The position numbers and the translations under genes are program-made. Positions 1-7,518 of a stretch of DNA of 37,774 bases are shown piece after piece. Source of the DNA: an uncultured Erysipelotrichaceae bacterium (lineage in GTDB: Bacteria; Bacillota_I; Bacilli_A; RF39; UBA660); NCBI GenBank assembly GCA_902768065.1, contig CACXJP010000015.1:1-37774 (forward strand), in the 5' to 3' direction. A model generated the notes under the pieces. It had not been told where the DNA came from, searched no databases, and was given only the letters and a program-made list of their open reading frames with translations. The number at the start of each line of letters is the position of its first letter. Position 1 is the first letter of the stretch.

Positions 1-318
<318 letters not shown>

Positions 319-335
319 TAATTTAATAATTTGAT

Positions 336-361
336 GAACACAATATCTGAACACAATATCT
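336..361 (+). repeat. Tandem 13-bp direct repeat in the 23S-5S spacer
   Basis: The 13-mer GAACACAATATCT occurs at 336-348 and again, without a gap, at 349-361. It makes up over a third of the roughly 72-base spacer between 23S and 5S. No tRNA is present in the spacer. It may be a simple duplication or part of the stem that guides rRNA processing. Confidence 0.85.
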
Positions 362-390
362 TAGTTTTCAGAGAATTATTTCTCTATATT

Positions 391-498
391 TTCTTGGTAA
401 CGATAGCTAGTGAGGTACACCTGTTCCCATCCCGAACACAGAAGTTAAGCCACTAAACGCCGACGATAGTGAATGCGAAAATAGGAAGTTGCCAAGAA
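391..498 (+). rRNA. 5S ribosomal RNA
   Basis: The conserved core CCCATCCCGAACACAGAAGTTAAG-like stretch is recognisable near 427-450. The two ends, TTCTTGGTAA (391-400) and TTGCCAAGAA (489-498), pair to form the terminal helix. The length is about 108 nt, slightly short of the usual 115-120. The 3' strand of the helix is followed at once by eight T residues (499-506), so the helix may also act as the transcription terminator of the rRNA operon. Confidence 0.95.
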
Positions 499-538
499 TT
501 TTTTTTGTGTAAAAAAAGCATTATATATGTAAATAGAG

Positions 539-566
539 TTGTATTACTTTATTTTTTTGATATAAT
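539..566 (+). promoter_or_regulatory. Promoter of the tsaE-tsaB-rimI operon
   Basis: There is a TTGTAT -35 element (539-544), a 16-bp spacer and a perfect TATAAT -10 (561-566) preceded by the extended -10 dinucleotide TG (558-559). The start codon of tsaE lies about 19 bases downstream, giving a very short leader. Confidence 0.75.
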
Positions 567-584
567 AAAACATAGGTGATAGAA

Positions 585-1043
585 ATGGATTATAAAATTA
601 TAACATATTCAGAAGGAGAAACAATTGAATTAGCACAAAATATTGAATCAGAAAAATTTCCAAATATGGTAATTTGTTTAATGGGAGATTTAGGTACAGG
701 AAAAACTGTATTTACAAAAGGCTTTGCACAAGCACTAGAAGTACAAGAAGAAGTTACATCTCCAACATTCAATATCATAAAAGAATATACATCTGGAGAA
801 ATGCCATTATATCATATGGATGTATATAGATTAGATGGTAAGGTTGAAGATTTAGGAATAGAAGAGTACTATACAAAAAAAGGTGTAACTATAATAGAAT
901 GGGCAGATATGATACCTGATTACTTACCTGAAAAAAGACTAGAAATAAAAATTAAAAGTTCATCAGAAGATGAAGATAAAAGAATTATTACAATAACACC
1001 ATATGGAAAGAAATATGAAGAACTATGTGAGGCTATACTATGA
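585..1043 (+). CDS. tsaE: tRNA t6A biosynthesis ATPase TsaE
   Basis: TsaE is the P-loop ATPase that works with TsaB and TsaD to install N6-threonylcarbamoyl on A37 of ANN-decoding tRNAs. The 152-residue product has the Walker A motif GDLGTGKT in its first quarter. It also has the SPTFNIIKEY segment and the C-terminal WAD typical of this short family. I chose ATG 585 because AGGTGAT (574-580) is a strong ribosome binding site at the right distance. The in-frame GTG at 576 lies inside that site. The last four bases overlap the tsaB start (ATGA). Together with tsaB, rimI and tsaD the order matches ydiB-ydiC-ydiD-ydiE of Bacillus subtilis. TsaC/Sua5, also needed for the pathway, is not in the window. 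Confidence 0.95.
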   Translation: MDYKIITYSEGETIELAQNIESEKFPNMVICLMGDLGTGKTVFTKGFAQALEVQEEVTSPTFNIIKEYTSGEMPLYHMDVYRLDGKVEDLGIEEYYTKKGVTIIEWADMIPDYLPEKRLEIKIKSSSEDEDKRIITITPYGKKYEELCEAIL

Positions 1044-1660
1044 AATATCTATATATAGATACTTCATCTAGTTTTTTATATGCTGCAATATTAGAAAATG
1101 ATAATATAATATCTAAAGTATGTGAAGATTATGGACAAAGTTTATCAGAAATAGCTTTACCAAAAATAGCTGCAATGTTTGAAGAAAATAATATCAATCC
1201 AAAAGAAATTGATAAAATAATTGTAGTAAACGGACCAGGATCATTCACAGGAATAAGAATTGGTATTACAATAGCAAAGGTTTATGCATGGTCATTAAAA
1301 ATAAAGATAACCACAATAAGTTCATTAGAAGCAATGGCTATTTCAAATAATAGTGATAAAGTTAAAGTACCAATAATTAATGCTAGAAGAGGATATGTAT
1401 ATGGTGCAATATATGCTAATGATAAAGAAATATTAAAACCACAACATATTAAACTAGAGGAATTACAAAACAAATTAAGAGATATTAATGATTATATATA
1501 TATTTCCAATGATGAATTTGAAGATATTGATAACATAGAGAAATATGAACCAGATTTCATCAAAATAGTTAATAAGTATAAAGATAAGGAAGAAATAAAT
1601 CCACATCTAGTAAATCCAGAATACTTAAAGTTAACAGCAGCAGAAGAAAGTAGAATATGA
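1040..1660 (+). CDS. tsaB: tRNA t6A biosynthesis protein TsaB
   Basis: TsaB is the inactive ASKHA-fold partner that dimerises with TsaD and recruits TsaE. The 206-residue protein starts with the family's ILxIDTSS-like strand (KYLYIDTSSS) and carries the diagnostic GPGSFTGIRIG loop near residue 65. It is shorter than most homologues (about 220-230 residues) at the C-terminus. The C-terminal NPEYLKLTAAE matches the family's usual YLR-x-(A/S)E ending. ATG 1040 overlaps the tsaE stop and its own stop overlaps the rimI start (ATGA), so the three genes are translationally coupled. Confidence 0.95.
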   Translation: MKYLYIDTSSSFLYAAILENDNIISKVCEDYGQSLSEIALPKIAAMFEENNINPKEIDKIIVVNGPGSFTGIRIGITIAKVYAWSLKIKITTISSLEAMAISNNSDKVKVPIINARRGYVYGAIYANDKEILKPQHIKLEELQNKLRDINDYIYISNDEFEDIDNIEKYEPDFIKIVNKYKDKEEINPHLVNPEYLKLTAAEESRI

Positions 1661-2061
1661 TTTACAGTCTAAATAAAAATGATCCTAGTGTTTTAAATAA
1701 CACATTTATAGATAGAAAAGAAATAGAAAATGAATTATTAAACAATCCATTTGGAAAAGTTTTATTATATGAAGAAGATAAACAAATAATTGGATATATA
1801 TATTATAGTGATATATATGATAGAGCAGAAATAAATCAATTTGAAATAGATTTAATCCACAGAAACTGTGGAAAAGGAAAAGAATTATTAAAAAAATTAA
1901 TAGAAACTGTGGATAAAGATATTACACTAGAGGTAAGAATTGATAATTATCCTGCTATTAAAGTATATGAAGATAATGGATTTAAACAAACAGCCATTAG
2001 AAAAGGATACTATAAAGGTATTGATGGATTATTAATGGAAAGAAAAAAAGACTCGGAATAG
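1657..2061 (+). CDS. rimI: RimI-like GNAT N-acetyltransferase
   Basis: This is a 134-residue GNAT-fold acetyltransferase. The acetyl-CoA-binding motif A is visible as NCGKGKELLKKLIE. The C-terminal strand-helix motif B (ITLEVRIDNYPAIKVYEDNGF) is very close to the RimI consensus (LEVR..N..A..LY...GF). The family acetylates the N-terminal residue of ribosomal protein S18, and other targets occur. It is shorter than E. coli RimI (148) but keeps all core elements. Its position between tsaB and tsaD is the standard one in Bacillota. The stop codon sits just upstream of a small hairpin (2046-2077). Confidence 0.9.
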   Translation: MIYSLNKNDPSVLNNTFIDRKEIENELLNNPFGKVLLYEEDKQIIGYIYYSDIYDRAEINQFEIDLIHRNCGKGKELLKKLIETVDKDITLEVRIDNYPAIKVYEDNGFKQTAIRKGYYKGIDGLLMERKKDSE

Positions 2062-2077
2062 AATAATAGAGTCTTTT
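2046..2077 (+). terminator. Weak terminator or attenuator between rimI and tsaD
   Basis: AAAAGACTC (2046-2054) pairs with GAGTCTTTT (2069-2077) around a 14-base loop. The 5' arm lies in the last codons of rimI. There are only four T residues and no GC-rich stem, so it is probably leaky. A tsaD promoter follows directly. Confidence 0.5.
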
Positions 2078-2078
2078 A

Positions 2079-2087
2079 TGTTATAAT
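2079..2087 (+). promoter_or_regulatory. Extended -10 promoter of tsaD
   Basis: TG-T-TATAAT (2079-2087) is a perfect extended -10. No good -35 is seen 17 bp upstream. It would give tsaD its own transcript about 25 bases before the start codon, after the small hairpin that ends rimI. Confidence 0.6.
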
Positions 2088-2111
2088 ATAACGAGAAAAA
2101 CGGGTGATAAT

Positions 2112-3116
2112 ATGGAAGATACATATATATTAGGAATTGAAAGTAGTTGTGATGAAACTAGTGTATCTATAGTAAAAAATGGTGTTGAAGAAATATCAAC
2201 AGTTATCTCAAGTCAAATAGATATACATAAAGACTATGGTGGAGTTGTACCAGAAATAGCTAGCAGACATCATGTAAAAAATATTACAATTGTAATAGAA
2301 GAATGCCTAGAACAAGCAAATATGAATATGGAGCAAATAGATGCAATAGCAATTACGTATGGTCCAGGATTAATAGGATCATTATTAATAGGTTTAGAAG
2401 CAGCAAAAACGCTTTCATTTATTTATAATAAACCGCTAGTCCCAGTACATCATATTGCTGGACATATATATGCAAATAGTTTAGTAAAACCACTTAGTTT
2501 TCCGTTACTTGCCGTAGTAGTAAGTGGAGGACATACAGAATTAATAGAGATGACAGATCACTATAAATTTAATAAATTAGGTGGAACATTAGATGATGCA
2601 ATAGGTGAATGTTACGATAAAGTTGCTAGAGTAATTGATCTTGAATATCCAGGCGGACCAAAATTAGATAAACTAGCTCATGAAGGAAATAAAACGTATA
2701 AATTACCAATACCACTACAAGATGATAGTTATAATTTCTCATTTAGTGGATTAAAAAGTGCAGTAATTAATTTGGTACACAATGAAGAACAAAGAAATAT
2801 ACCAATTAGAAAAGAAGACCTAGCAGCATCATTCCAAGATGTAGCAGTATCATCAATAATTTTAAAAGTAAAAAAAGCAGTAGAAGAAAAAAATATAAAA
2901 CATATTATAGTAGCTGGAGGAGTAGCTGCTAATAGAGGTTTAAGAGAAGCAATGGAAAAACTTGCTGAAGAATATATGATAGATTTATCAATTCCTCCAA
3001 TAAAGTATTGTACTGATAATGGTACAATGATAGCTGCCGCAGGTTATTATGCATACAAAGAAGGAAGAAGAGCAGATTTATACCTAAATTCAAAATCTCA
3101 AGATACATTAAAGTAG
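2112..3116 (+). CDS. tsaD: tRNA N6-threonylcarbamoyladenosine transferase TsaD
   Basis: TsaD transfers the threonylcarbamoyl group from its AMP ester to A37 of tRNA. The 334-residue protein has the usual bacterial length. It shows GIESSCDETSVSIV at the N-terminus, the VPEIASRHHVKNI and VPVHHIAGHIYAN segments holding the metal-binding histidines, and the nucleotide-binding VVSGGHTEL. GGVAANRGLR and TDNGTMIAAAGYY follow in the C-terminal lobe. ATG 2112 is preceded by GGTGAT (2103-2108). The gene ends in a strong terminator whose 5' arm overlaps the stop codon. It is the last gene of the t6A cluster. Confidence 0.97.
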   Translation: MEDTYILGIESSCDETSVSIVKNGVEEISTVISSQIDIHKDYGGVVPEIASRHHVKNITIVIEECLEQANMNMEQIDAIAITYGPGLIGSLLIGLEAAKTLSFIYNKPLVPVHHIAGHIYANSLVKPLSFPLLAVVVSGGHTELIEMTDHYKFNKLGGTLDDAIGECYDKVARVIDLEYPGGPKLDKLAHEGNKTYKLPIPLQDDSYNFSFSGLKSAVINLVHNEEQRNIPIRKEDLAASFQDVAVSSIILKVKKAVEEKNIKHIIVAGGVAANRGLREAMEKLAEEYMIDLSIPPIKYCTDNGTMIAAAGYYAYKEGRRADLYLNSKSQDTLK

Positions 3117-3133
3117 AGCAATCTACTTTTTTT
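3110..3133 (+). terminator. Rho-independent terminator of tsaD
   Basis: AAAGTAGA (3110-3117) pairs with TCTACTTT (3122-3129) around a four-base loop, followed by more T residues. The TAG stop of tsaD lies inside the left arm. Confidence 0.85.
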
Positions 3134-3145
3134 ATTATTTATATA

Positions 3146-3174
3146 TTTAAAAAAATATAATTAATTGATATAAT
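3146..3174 (+). promoter_or_regulatory. Promoter of the fucO-FIST operon
   Basis: There is a weak -35 TTTAAA (3146-3151), a 17-bp spacer and an extended -10, TGATATAAT (3166-3174). The GGGAGG ribosome binding site (3188-3193) and ATG 3202 follow. Confidence 0.65.
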
Positions 3175-3201
3175 AGAGTATAGAATAGGGAGGCTTGTAA
3201 A

Positions 3202-4353
3202 ATGGTTAATAGAATGATACTTAATGAAACATCATATTTTGGTAGAGGATCAAGAACAAAGTTAGGAGAAGAGTTAAGATCAAGAGGAATCGAAAAAGTA
3301 CTTGTAGTAACAGACTACGAATTAATGAACAATAATGTTGCAAGAATGGTAATTGATATTTTAGAATCAATTGGCACAACATATTTTGTTTATTTGCATG
3401 TTAAACCAAATCCAACAGTAAAAAATGTTCAAGATGGATTAAATATTGCACAAATAGGAAATGTAGATGGAATTATTGCTGTAGGTGGAGGAAGTGTTAT
3501 TGATACAGCAAAAGCAATATCAATAATAATGACAAACCCAGAACATAGTAATGTTATAAGTTTAAGTGGTGCAGTTGAAACAAGAGAAAAAGGACTACCA
3601 CTATTTGCATTACCAACAACAGCAGGAACTGCCGCAGAAGTAACAATAAATTATGTAATTACAGATGAAACAGAAATGAAAAAAATGGTCTGTGTAGATG
3701 TACACGATATTCCAGTATGTGCCATAATTGATCCAGATTTGATGCAAGGAATGCCACAACAATTAGCAGCAACAACAGGAATGGATGCATTAACTCATGC
3801 AATGGAAGGATATATAACAAAGGCAGGATGGCTAATTCCAGATATGTTCCACATAAATGCAATGGCTCTAATTTATAAAAACCTAGAGAAAGCAGCAAAT
3901 GAAAAAGATGATCTAGCAGTTGAAAAAATGGCATATGCCCAATACATTGCAGGAATGGGATTCTCTAATGTTGGACTAGGAATAGTTCATTCAATGGCCC
4001 ACTCATTAGGAGCATTTTTTGATACACCACATGGTCTAGCAAATGCTATATTACTACCACACGTATTAAGATTTAATGGTAAAGTATGTCCAGAATTATT
4101 TGCAAATATGGGAAGAGCATTTAATTTAGATATGAATAATTTAAGTGATGAAGAAACTGTAGAAAAAGTTGCAGACGCTGTTCAGGAATTATCAAAAAGA
4201 TTAAGAATTCCGCAAACATTAAAAGAAGTAGGAATACCAAGAGAAATGTTACCACAATTGGCAGCTCAAGCAATTAATGATATATGTACTGGAGGAAATC
4301 CAAGAGAAGTTACAGTTGAAGACTTAATAAAAATATATGAAGAGGCATATTAA
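3202..4353 (+). CDS. fucO: Iron-dependent alcohol dehydrogenase, lactaldehyde reductase (FucO) type
   Basis: This is a group III iron alcohol dehydrogenase of 383 residues. From memory it aligns almost end to end with E. coli FucO (382 residues), which reduces L-lactaldehyde to 1,2-propanediol with NADH. Matching stretches include NRMILNET at the start, PNPT, GGGSVIDTAKAI, the ALPTTAGTAAEVT segment, and CTGGNPRE near the end. The four metal ligands are present as D195, H199, H263 and H277, at FucO-like positions. ATG 3202 has GGGAGG at a good distance. No fucose or rhamnose catabolic genes are in the window, so the physiological aldehyde is unproven. The FIST gene starts 11 bases after the stop. 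Confidence 0.92.
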   Translation: MVNRMILNETSYFGRGSRTKLGEELRSRGIEKVLVVTDYELMNNNVARMVIDILESIGTTYFVYLHVKPNPTVKNVQDGLNIAQIGNVDGIIAVGGGSVIDTAKAISIIMTNPEHSNVISLSGAVETREKGLPLFALPTTAGTAAEVTINYVITDETEMKKMVCVDVHDIPVCAIIDPDLMQGMPQQLAATTGMDALTHAMEGYITKAGWLIPDMFHINAMALIYKNLEKAANEKDDLAVEKMAYAQYIAGMGFSNVGLGIVHSMAHSLGAFFDTPHGLANAILLPHVLRFNGKVCPELFANMGRAFNLDMNNLSDEETVEKVADAVQELSKRLRIPQTLKEVGIPREMLPQLAAQAINDICTGGNPREVTVEDLIKIYEEAY

Positions 4354-4364
4354 AAGGTGATAAA

Positions 4365-5552
4365 ATGTTAAAATCAAAAGTTGGTTATAGTATAAATCCA
4401 AATCATTTAGTCGCAGGTTTAGAAACCGCAAAACAATCAACAAAAGATTTTTCAGACGTTAAATTAAACTTTCTATATACTTCAGAAAAAAGTGATATCA
4501 AAAGAGTAGTAAAAGGAATAAGAGAAGTAACAAGTGCACCTATAATTGGATGTACAAGTAGTAGAGGAGTAATAATTCCAGATGGATTTATTACAAGTGA
4601 AGATGGCTTTTCAGCAATGCTATCACTAGATGATTTAAATCTATCAGTAGGAGTTGCTGGACACGAAGCTGGAAAAGATCCTCGTGCAATAGGAAGAAAA
4701 GTTGCACTTGAAGCAGTTCAAAATGCCAATTCTACAAGATCACCAGCATACTTTTATATGGTTGCTAGTCCAAAAGAAGAAGAAGACTATCTAATGGGAA
4801 TACAAGATGTTATAGGAAGAGTACCTATGTTTGGTGGAAGTGCTGCAGATGATAATGTAGAGGGAAATTGGAAAATAATATGTAATGATAAAGTATTTAC
4901 AGATGGTGTCGCAGTTGCATTTTTCTATACAGATAATGAAATAATGACAAAATATAATGGATTATACAATGAAACAAATAAAATGGGATTAATAACTGAA
5001 GTAAAAGATAATAGAACTTTAGTATCTATAGATGAAGTATCATCATTAAAGAAATATGCTCATTGGATAAATGAAAATCCTAATAATTTAAAAGACAAAG
5101 ATTTATTAATAGCATCAGTTACTAAACCATTAGGAATAAAAGACCCATTAGGGAATCTAACAGTAATCAGACATCCAATGTATGGAAATGATATGGGTAC
5201 AAGAACAGTTACTGATGATACTATTACTTTAGGAAACAATGTTGTCCCAGGAACAGCAATAGTTCAATTGGAAGCAACAAAAGAAGAATTATCAGAAGCT
5301 CCAACCACATTACTAAAAACATTAAATAGAGACATGTATGAAGACCCTGCAGCATACATATTAATACATGATGCCGCAAGAATGATGGAAGTAGAAGATA
5401 AGATAAATGAAATAGCTGAAAAAATTATAAAAGAAACAAATAATGTTCCATTCATTATGCCATTTACATTTGGTGAATATGGATATGAACAACATTCATC
5501 AAATATATGTGGAGGACTAATGTTATCTTTTACAGCAATAGGAAACAAATAA
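4365..5552 (+). CDS. FIST-domain (FIST_N + FIST_C) signalling/sensor protein
   Basis: The 395-residue soluble protein has the FIST layout. The N-terminal part has an LGCTSSRG-like signature (IIGCTSSRGVI, near residue 63) and a glycine-rich segment (MFGGSAADDN). The C-terminal part ends in a FIST_C-like segment (FTFGEYG, then GGLMLSF). FIST domains are thought to bind small molecules such as amino acids and are usually fused to signalling outputs. Here there is no output domain, kinase or regulator attached. It is co-transcribed with the FucO-like enzyme (11-base gap, AGGTGAT ribosome binding site at 4355-4361). This suggests a role tied to that enzyme's substrate, which is inference. Confidence 0.85.
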   Translation: MLKSKVGYSINPNHLVAGLETAKQSTKDFSDVKLNFLYTSEKSDIKRVVKGIREVTSAPIIGCTSSRGVIIPDGFITSEDGFSAMLSLDDLNLSVGVAGHEAGKDPRAIGRKVALEAVQNANSTRSPAYFYMVASPKEEEDYLMGIQDVIGRVPMFGGSAADDNVEGNWKIICNDKVFTDGVAVAFFYTDNEIMTKYNGLYNETNKMGLITEVKDNRTLVSIDEVSSLKKYAHWINENPNNLKDKDLLIASVTKPLGIKDPLGNLTVIRHPMYGNDMGTRTVTDDTITLGNNVVPGTAIVQLEATKEELSEAPTTLLKTLNRDMYEDPAAYILIHDAARMMEVEDKINEIAEKIIKETNNVPFIMPFTFGEYGYEQHSSNICGGLMLSFTAIGNK

Positions 5553-5576
5553 GGAAGTATTAAACTTCCTTTTTTA
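5551..5576 (+). terminator. Rho-independent terminator after the FIST gene
   Basis: AAGGAAGT (5551-5558) pairs with ACTTCCTT (5564-5571) around ATTAA, followed by a T run. The remaining bases to 5731 are AT-rich and show no gene. Confidence 0.9.
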
Positions 5577-5731
5577 TTTAAAAAACTAATCCTATTAAAG
5601 CACATAATAGTATCAAAATAATAATATAAAGATATAAACATTTAAAATTAATAAAAATCACATCCTTTGTCATATTTTATGTCATTAAAAAAAACATAGT
5701 AATTAAAGTATCCAATATTATAAAAATAAAA

Positions 5732-5760
5732 TTGAGATTATCGACATTTTATGATATATT
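5732..5760 (+). promoter_or_regulatory. Promoter of the VirB2-like/murein hydrolase gene
   Basis: TTGAGA (5732-5737), a 17-bp spacer and TATATT (5755-5760) with an upstream TG (5752-5753). The predicted transcript start near 5767 is only about 12 bases before ATG 5779. Confidence 0.6.
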
Positions 5761-5778
5761 TTTTATGAGATGATAAAT

Positions 5779-6747
5779 ATGATTCAAATATTAGATATGT
5801 CAGCAAAATGTTCTGATCCAGCTTTAAGTTCAACTTTGAAACTTACAAAAAGTATGATTAGTTTTATAGGTATGATTGCGCCAATTATATTACTAACTAT
5901 GGCTGTAGTTAATATCGTAAAGTTAGTTATTAATCCAGATGAAAAGAAGAATATTGCCAAGATTAGAAATTCATTCATTGCTGCAATTGTGATTTTTATG
6001 GTACCAGTTTTTGTTAATGTAGTTATGCAAATGTTAGATGAAAAATTCACAGTAACATCATGCTGGAATAATGCCGGAGATTATAGTGGCCCTCACAGAT
6101 ATATAAAATTATCTGATCAAAGAAGCCCAAGTAATATTTTTGTAGATCCATCGGCATATCAAGGTGGAGTTGAAAAACCATCCTCATCCTCATCGGGAAC
6201 AGGATCATCAATAGAAGGTACTGCCCAAAAAGTCGGAGATGTAGAGTGGGATCCAAACGATGTTACGAAAAAAAGTAATCTAACAAGTACTCAGCTAGTA
6301 GGAATTTTAAATGCCTATGGAGGAAATGCCAAAAACTTTGTTCCTTATGCTCAAGGTCTTATTACCGCAGAAAATAAATATAATGTAAATGTTTTCTTCT
6401 TAATTGGTTTGGAAGCATTTGAGTCTGGATGGATTACTTCATCAATTAGCCAAAGTTGTAATAACCTAGGTGGAGTATGTGAAAGTTCATCAAGACCATC
6501 AAATGGATGTGGAGGAAATTATAACTGTAATTTTGCTAAATTTTCATCAGTAAATGAATTTATAGATTATCATGGGGATTTCTTAAAATCATCTTATCTA
6601 ACACCAGGAGCAACATACTACGAAGGAACCAGCATATCACAGGTTTATACAAAACACTATTGTCCAGAATGTTATGATGGTGCATCAGGAATTAAGACAA
6701 TCGCAGATGGTTTATTCTCAAAAGTATCAAGTGTCTTAGGAGGATAG
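5779..6747 (+). CDS. Two-helix membrane (VirB2/TrbC-like) protein fused to a GH73-like murein hydrolase
   Basis: The 322-residue product has two hydrophobic helices near residues 27-50 and 64-86, joined by a short charged loop (NPDEKKN). This resembles VirB2/TrbC pilin-type proteins. A Ser/Gly linker follows (about 135-148), then a domain from about 165 that looks like an N-acetylglucosaminidase (GH73). The probable catalytic glutamate is E215 in FESGW, followed by NNLGGV and a segment like FASVNEFIDYHGDFL. The hydrolase region holds seven cysteines, which is unusual and suggests disulfides outside the cell. ATG 5779 sits four bases after TGAT, the spacing seen in neighbouring genes. ATG 5770 in the same frame is possible but would be almost leaderless. 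Both domain calls are by eye. Confidence 0.7.
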   Translation: MIQILDMSAKCSDPALSSTLKLTKSMISFIGMIAPIILLTMAVVNIVKLVINPDEKKNIAKIRNSFIAAIVIFMVPVFVNVVMQMLDEKFTVTSCWNNAGDYSGPHRYIKLSDQRSPSNIFVDPSAYQGGVEKPSSSSSGTGSSIEGTAQKVGDVEWDPNDVTKKSNLTSTQLVGILNAYGGNAKNFVPYAQGLITAENKYNVNVFFLIGLEAFESGWITSSISQSCNNLGGVCESSSRPSNGCGGNYNCNFAKFSSVNEFIDYHGDFLKSSYLTPGATYYEGTSISQVYTKHYCPECYDGASGIKTIADGLFSKVSSVLGG

Positions 6748-6749
6748 TT

Positions 6750-7334
6750 ATGAAGAAAAAGAAAAAACAAGATAATAATCTTATGATTAAAATAATAATT
6801 GGAATAGTTGTTATTATAATTCTTATTCCAATAGTTACATATATTTCATTAAAAGGAAGTAATAGAGAATTAGATGAAGAGTTCAATAAAGAAGGATATA
6901 CTACAACAAATGAAGATGCATTTTATAGAAAGATAACAACTAATAATACATTAGACGACTTTTATAATGCAATGGCATCAAACTATGATGCAGAGTATCA
7001 AGAATTTTACTATGCAAAACAATCTAATGATTTTATAGAACTAAAGATGATTTATAAGAATAGCGTAAGTACATCACTTAATATAATTACAAATCTAGAA
7101 ACAAATGAAGTAACATACAGTTATGAACTAGCTTATAAAACAGCTCACTTATTATTAGAAGGAACAAGCAAAGAAGACTATAGTTGTAAAGTAATTGATA
7201 ATAATAGAGTACAAGAAGATGTTGTAAAAAAATATTGTGATCTAATGATTGATGAAATAAATGAATACAATGAAGTAAAAGATGATTTATTAAAAAATAA
7301 TAAAATTGGAGATTTATCAAAAAAGAATAATTGA
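6750..7334 (+). CDS. Membrane-anchored protein of unknown function
   Basis: The 194-residue protein is not recognised. A lysine-rich N-terminus (MKKKKK) precedes one strong membrane helix at about residues 12-34. The remaining 160 residues are hydrophilic and lie outside the cell by the positive-inside rule. They contain two cysteines (YSC and KYC) that could form a disulfide. The gene starts two bases after the stop of the murein-hydrolase fusion, and its ribosome binding site (AGGAGG, 6738-6743) lies inside that gene, so the two are co-translated and probably work together. No terminator follows. Its TGA stop overlaps the -35 box of the next promoter. Confidence 0.75.
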   Translation: MKKKKKQDNNLMIKIIIGIVVIIILIPIVTYISLKGSNRELDEEFNKEGYTTTNEDAFYRKITTNNTLDDFYNAMASNYDAEYQEFYYAKQSNDFIELKMIYKNSVSTSLNIITNLETNEVTYSYELAYKTAHLLLEGTSKEDYSCKVIDNNRVQEDVVKKYCDLMIDEINEYNEVKDDLLKNNKIGDLSKKNN

Positions 7335-7358
7335 CAAATAAAAAAAATAATATATAAT
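7331..7358 (+). promoter_or_regulatory. Strong promoter of the ABC-F leader and gene
   Basis: A perfect TTGACA -35 (7331-7336), a 16-bp spacer and a perfect TATAAT -10 (7353-7358). It is the closest match to consensus in the window. The -35 box overlaps the stop codon of the upstream membrane-protein gene. Confidence 0.88.
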
Positions 7359-7378
7359 TATACGCAGGAGTGATTATT

Positions 7379-7414
7379 ATGTATATAAATAAAGTAATCG
7401 GATATACTGAATAA
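7379..7414 (+). CDS. Leader peptide (11 residues) upstream of the ABC-F gene
   Basis: A short frame, MYINKVIGYTE, begins at ATG 7379 and stops with TAA at 7412-7414. It has a good ribosome binding site (AGGAGTGAT, 7367-7375) and lies just downstream of a consensus promoter. It ends one base before the left arm of a long hairpin. This is the layout of leader peptides that control resistance ABC-F and erm genes, where antibiotic-stalled ribosomes change RNA folding downstream. The peptide sequence itself matches no leader I remember. Confidence 0.7.
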   Translation: MYINKVIGYTE

Positions 7415-7415
7415 A

Positions 7416-7518
7416 TCACACCACATCTTTTTTAAAAAATAAGATGTAGGTGTGAGTTTTCGTCGTGCCTGCATCTGTAAAGATAAAAACCTATACAGAT
7501 GTATAGGTTTTATTATGT
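7416..7518 (+). promoter_or_regulatory. Ribosome-controlled attenuator with competing hairpins
   Basis: Four segments can pair in competing ways. Segment 1 (7416-7429) pairs with 2 (7441-7455; single bulge at 7448). Segment 2 (7442-7450) can instead pair with 3 (7469-7477; one G-U). Segment 3 (7472-7479, CATCTGTA) can pair with 4 (7494-7501, TACAGATG). Segment 4 also belongs to a terminator-like hairpin, AAAACCTATAC (7486-7496) with GTATAGGTTTT (7501-7511), followed by a T-rich stretch. The 3:4 pairing and the terminator exclude each other. A ribosome ending the leader peptide at 7414 would cover segment 1, free segment 2 to bind 3, and so favour termination. A ribosome held early in the leader, or absent, would favour read-through. 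The direction is inference. Confidence 0.72.

Noticed and set aside
319..390. Possible tRNA in the 23S-5S spacer
   Set aside because: Only about 70 bases, with no cloverleaf, TTCGA loop or acceptor stem; it is occupied by a direct repeat.
585..1043. Alternative genetic code (TGA read as Trp, as in Mycoplasma)
   Set aside because: TGA ends tsaE exactly at the ATGA overlap with tsaB, and also ends other genes; tryptophans in conserved motifs are TGG.
5779..7334. Part of an integrative conjugative element
   Set aside because: No relaxase, VirB4, coupling protein, integrase or attachment repeats in the window; neighbours are chromosomal housekeeping units.
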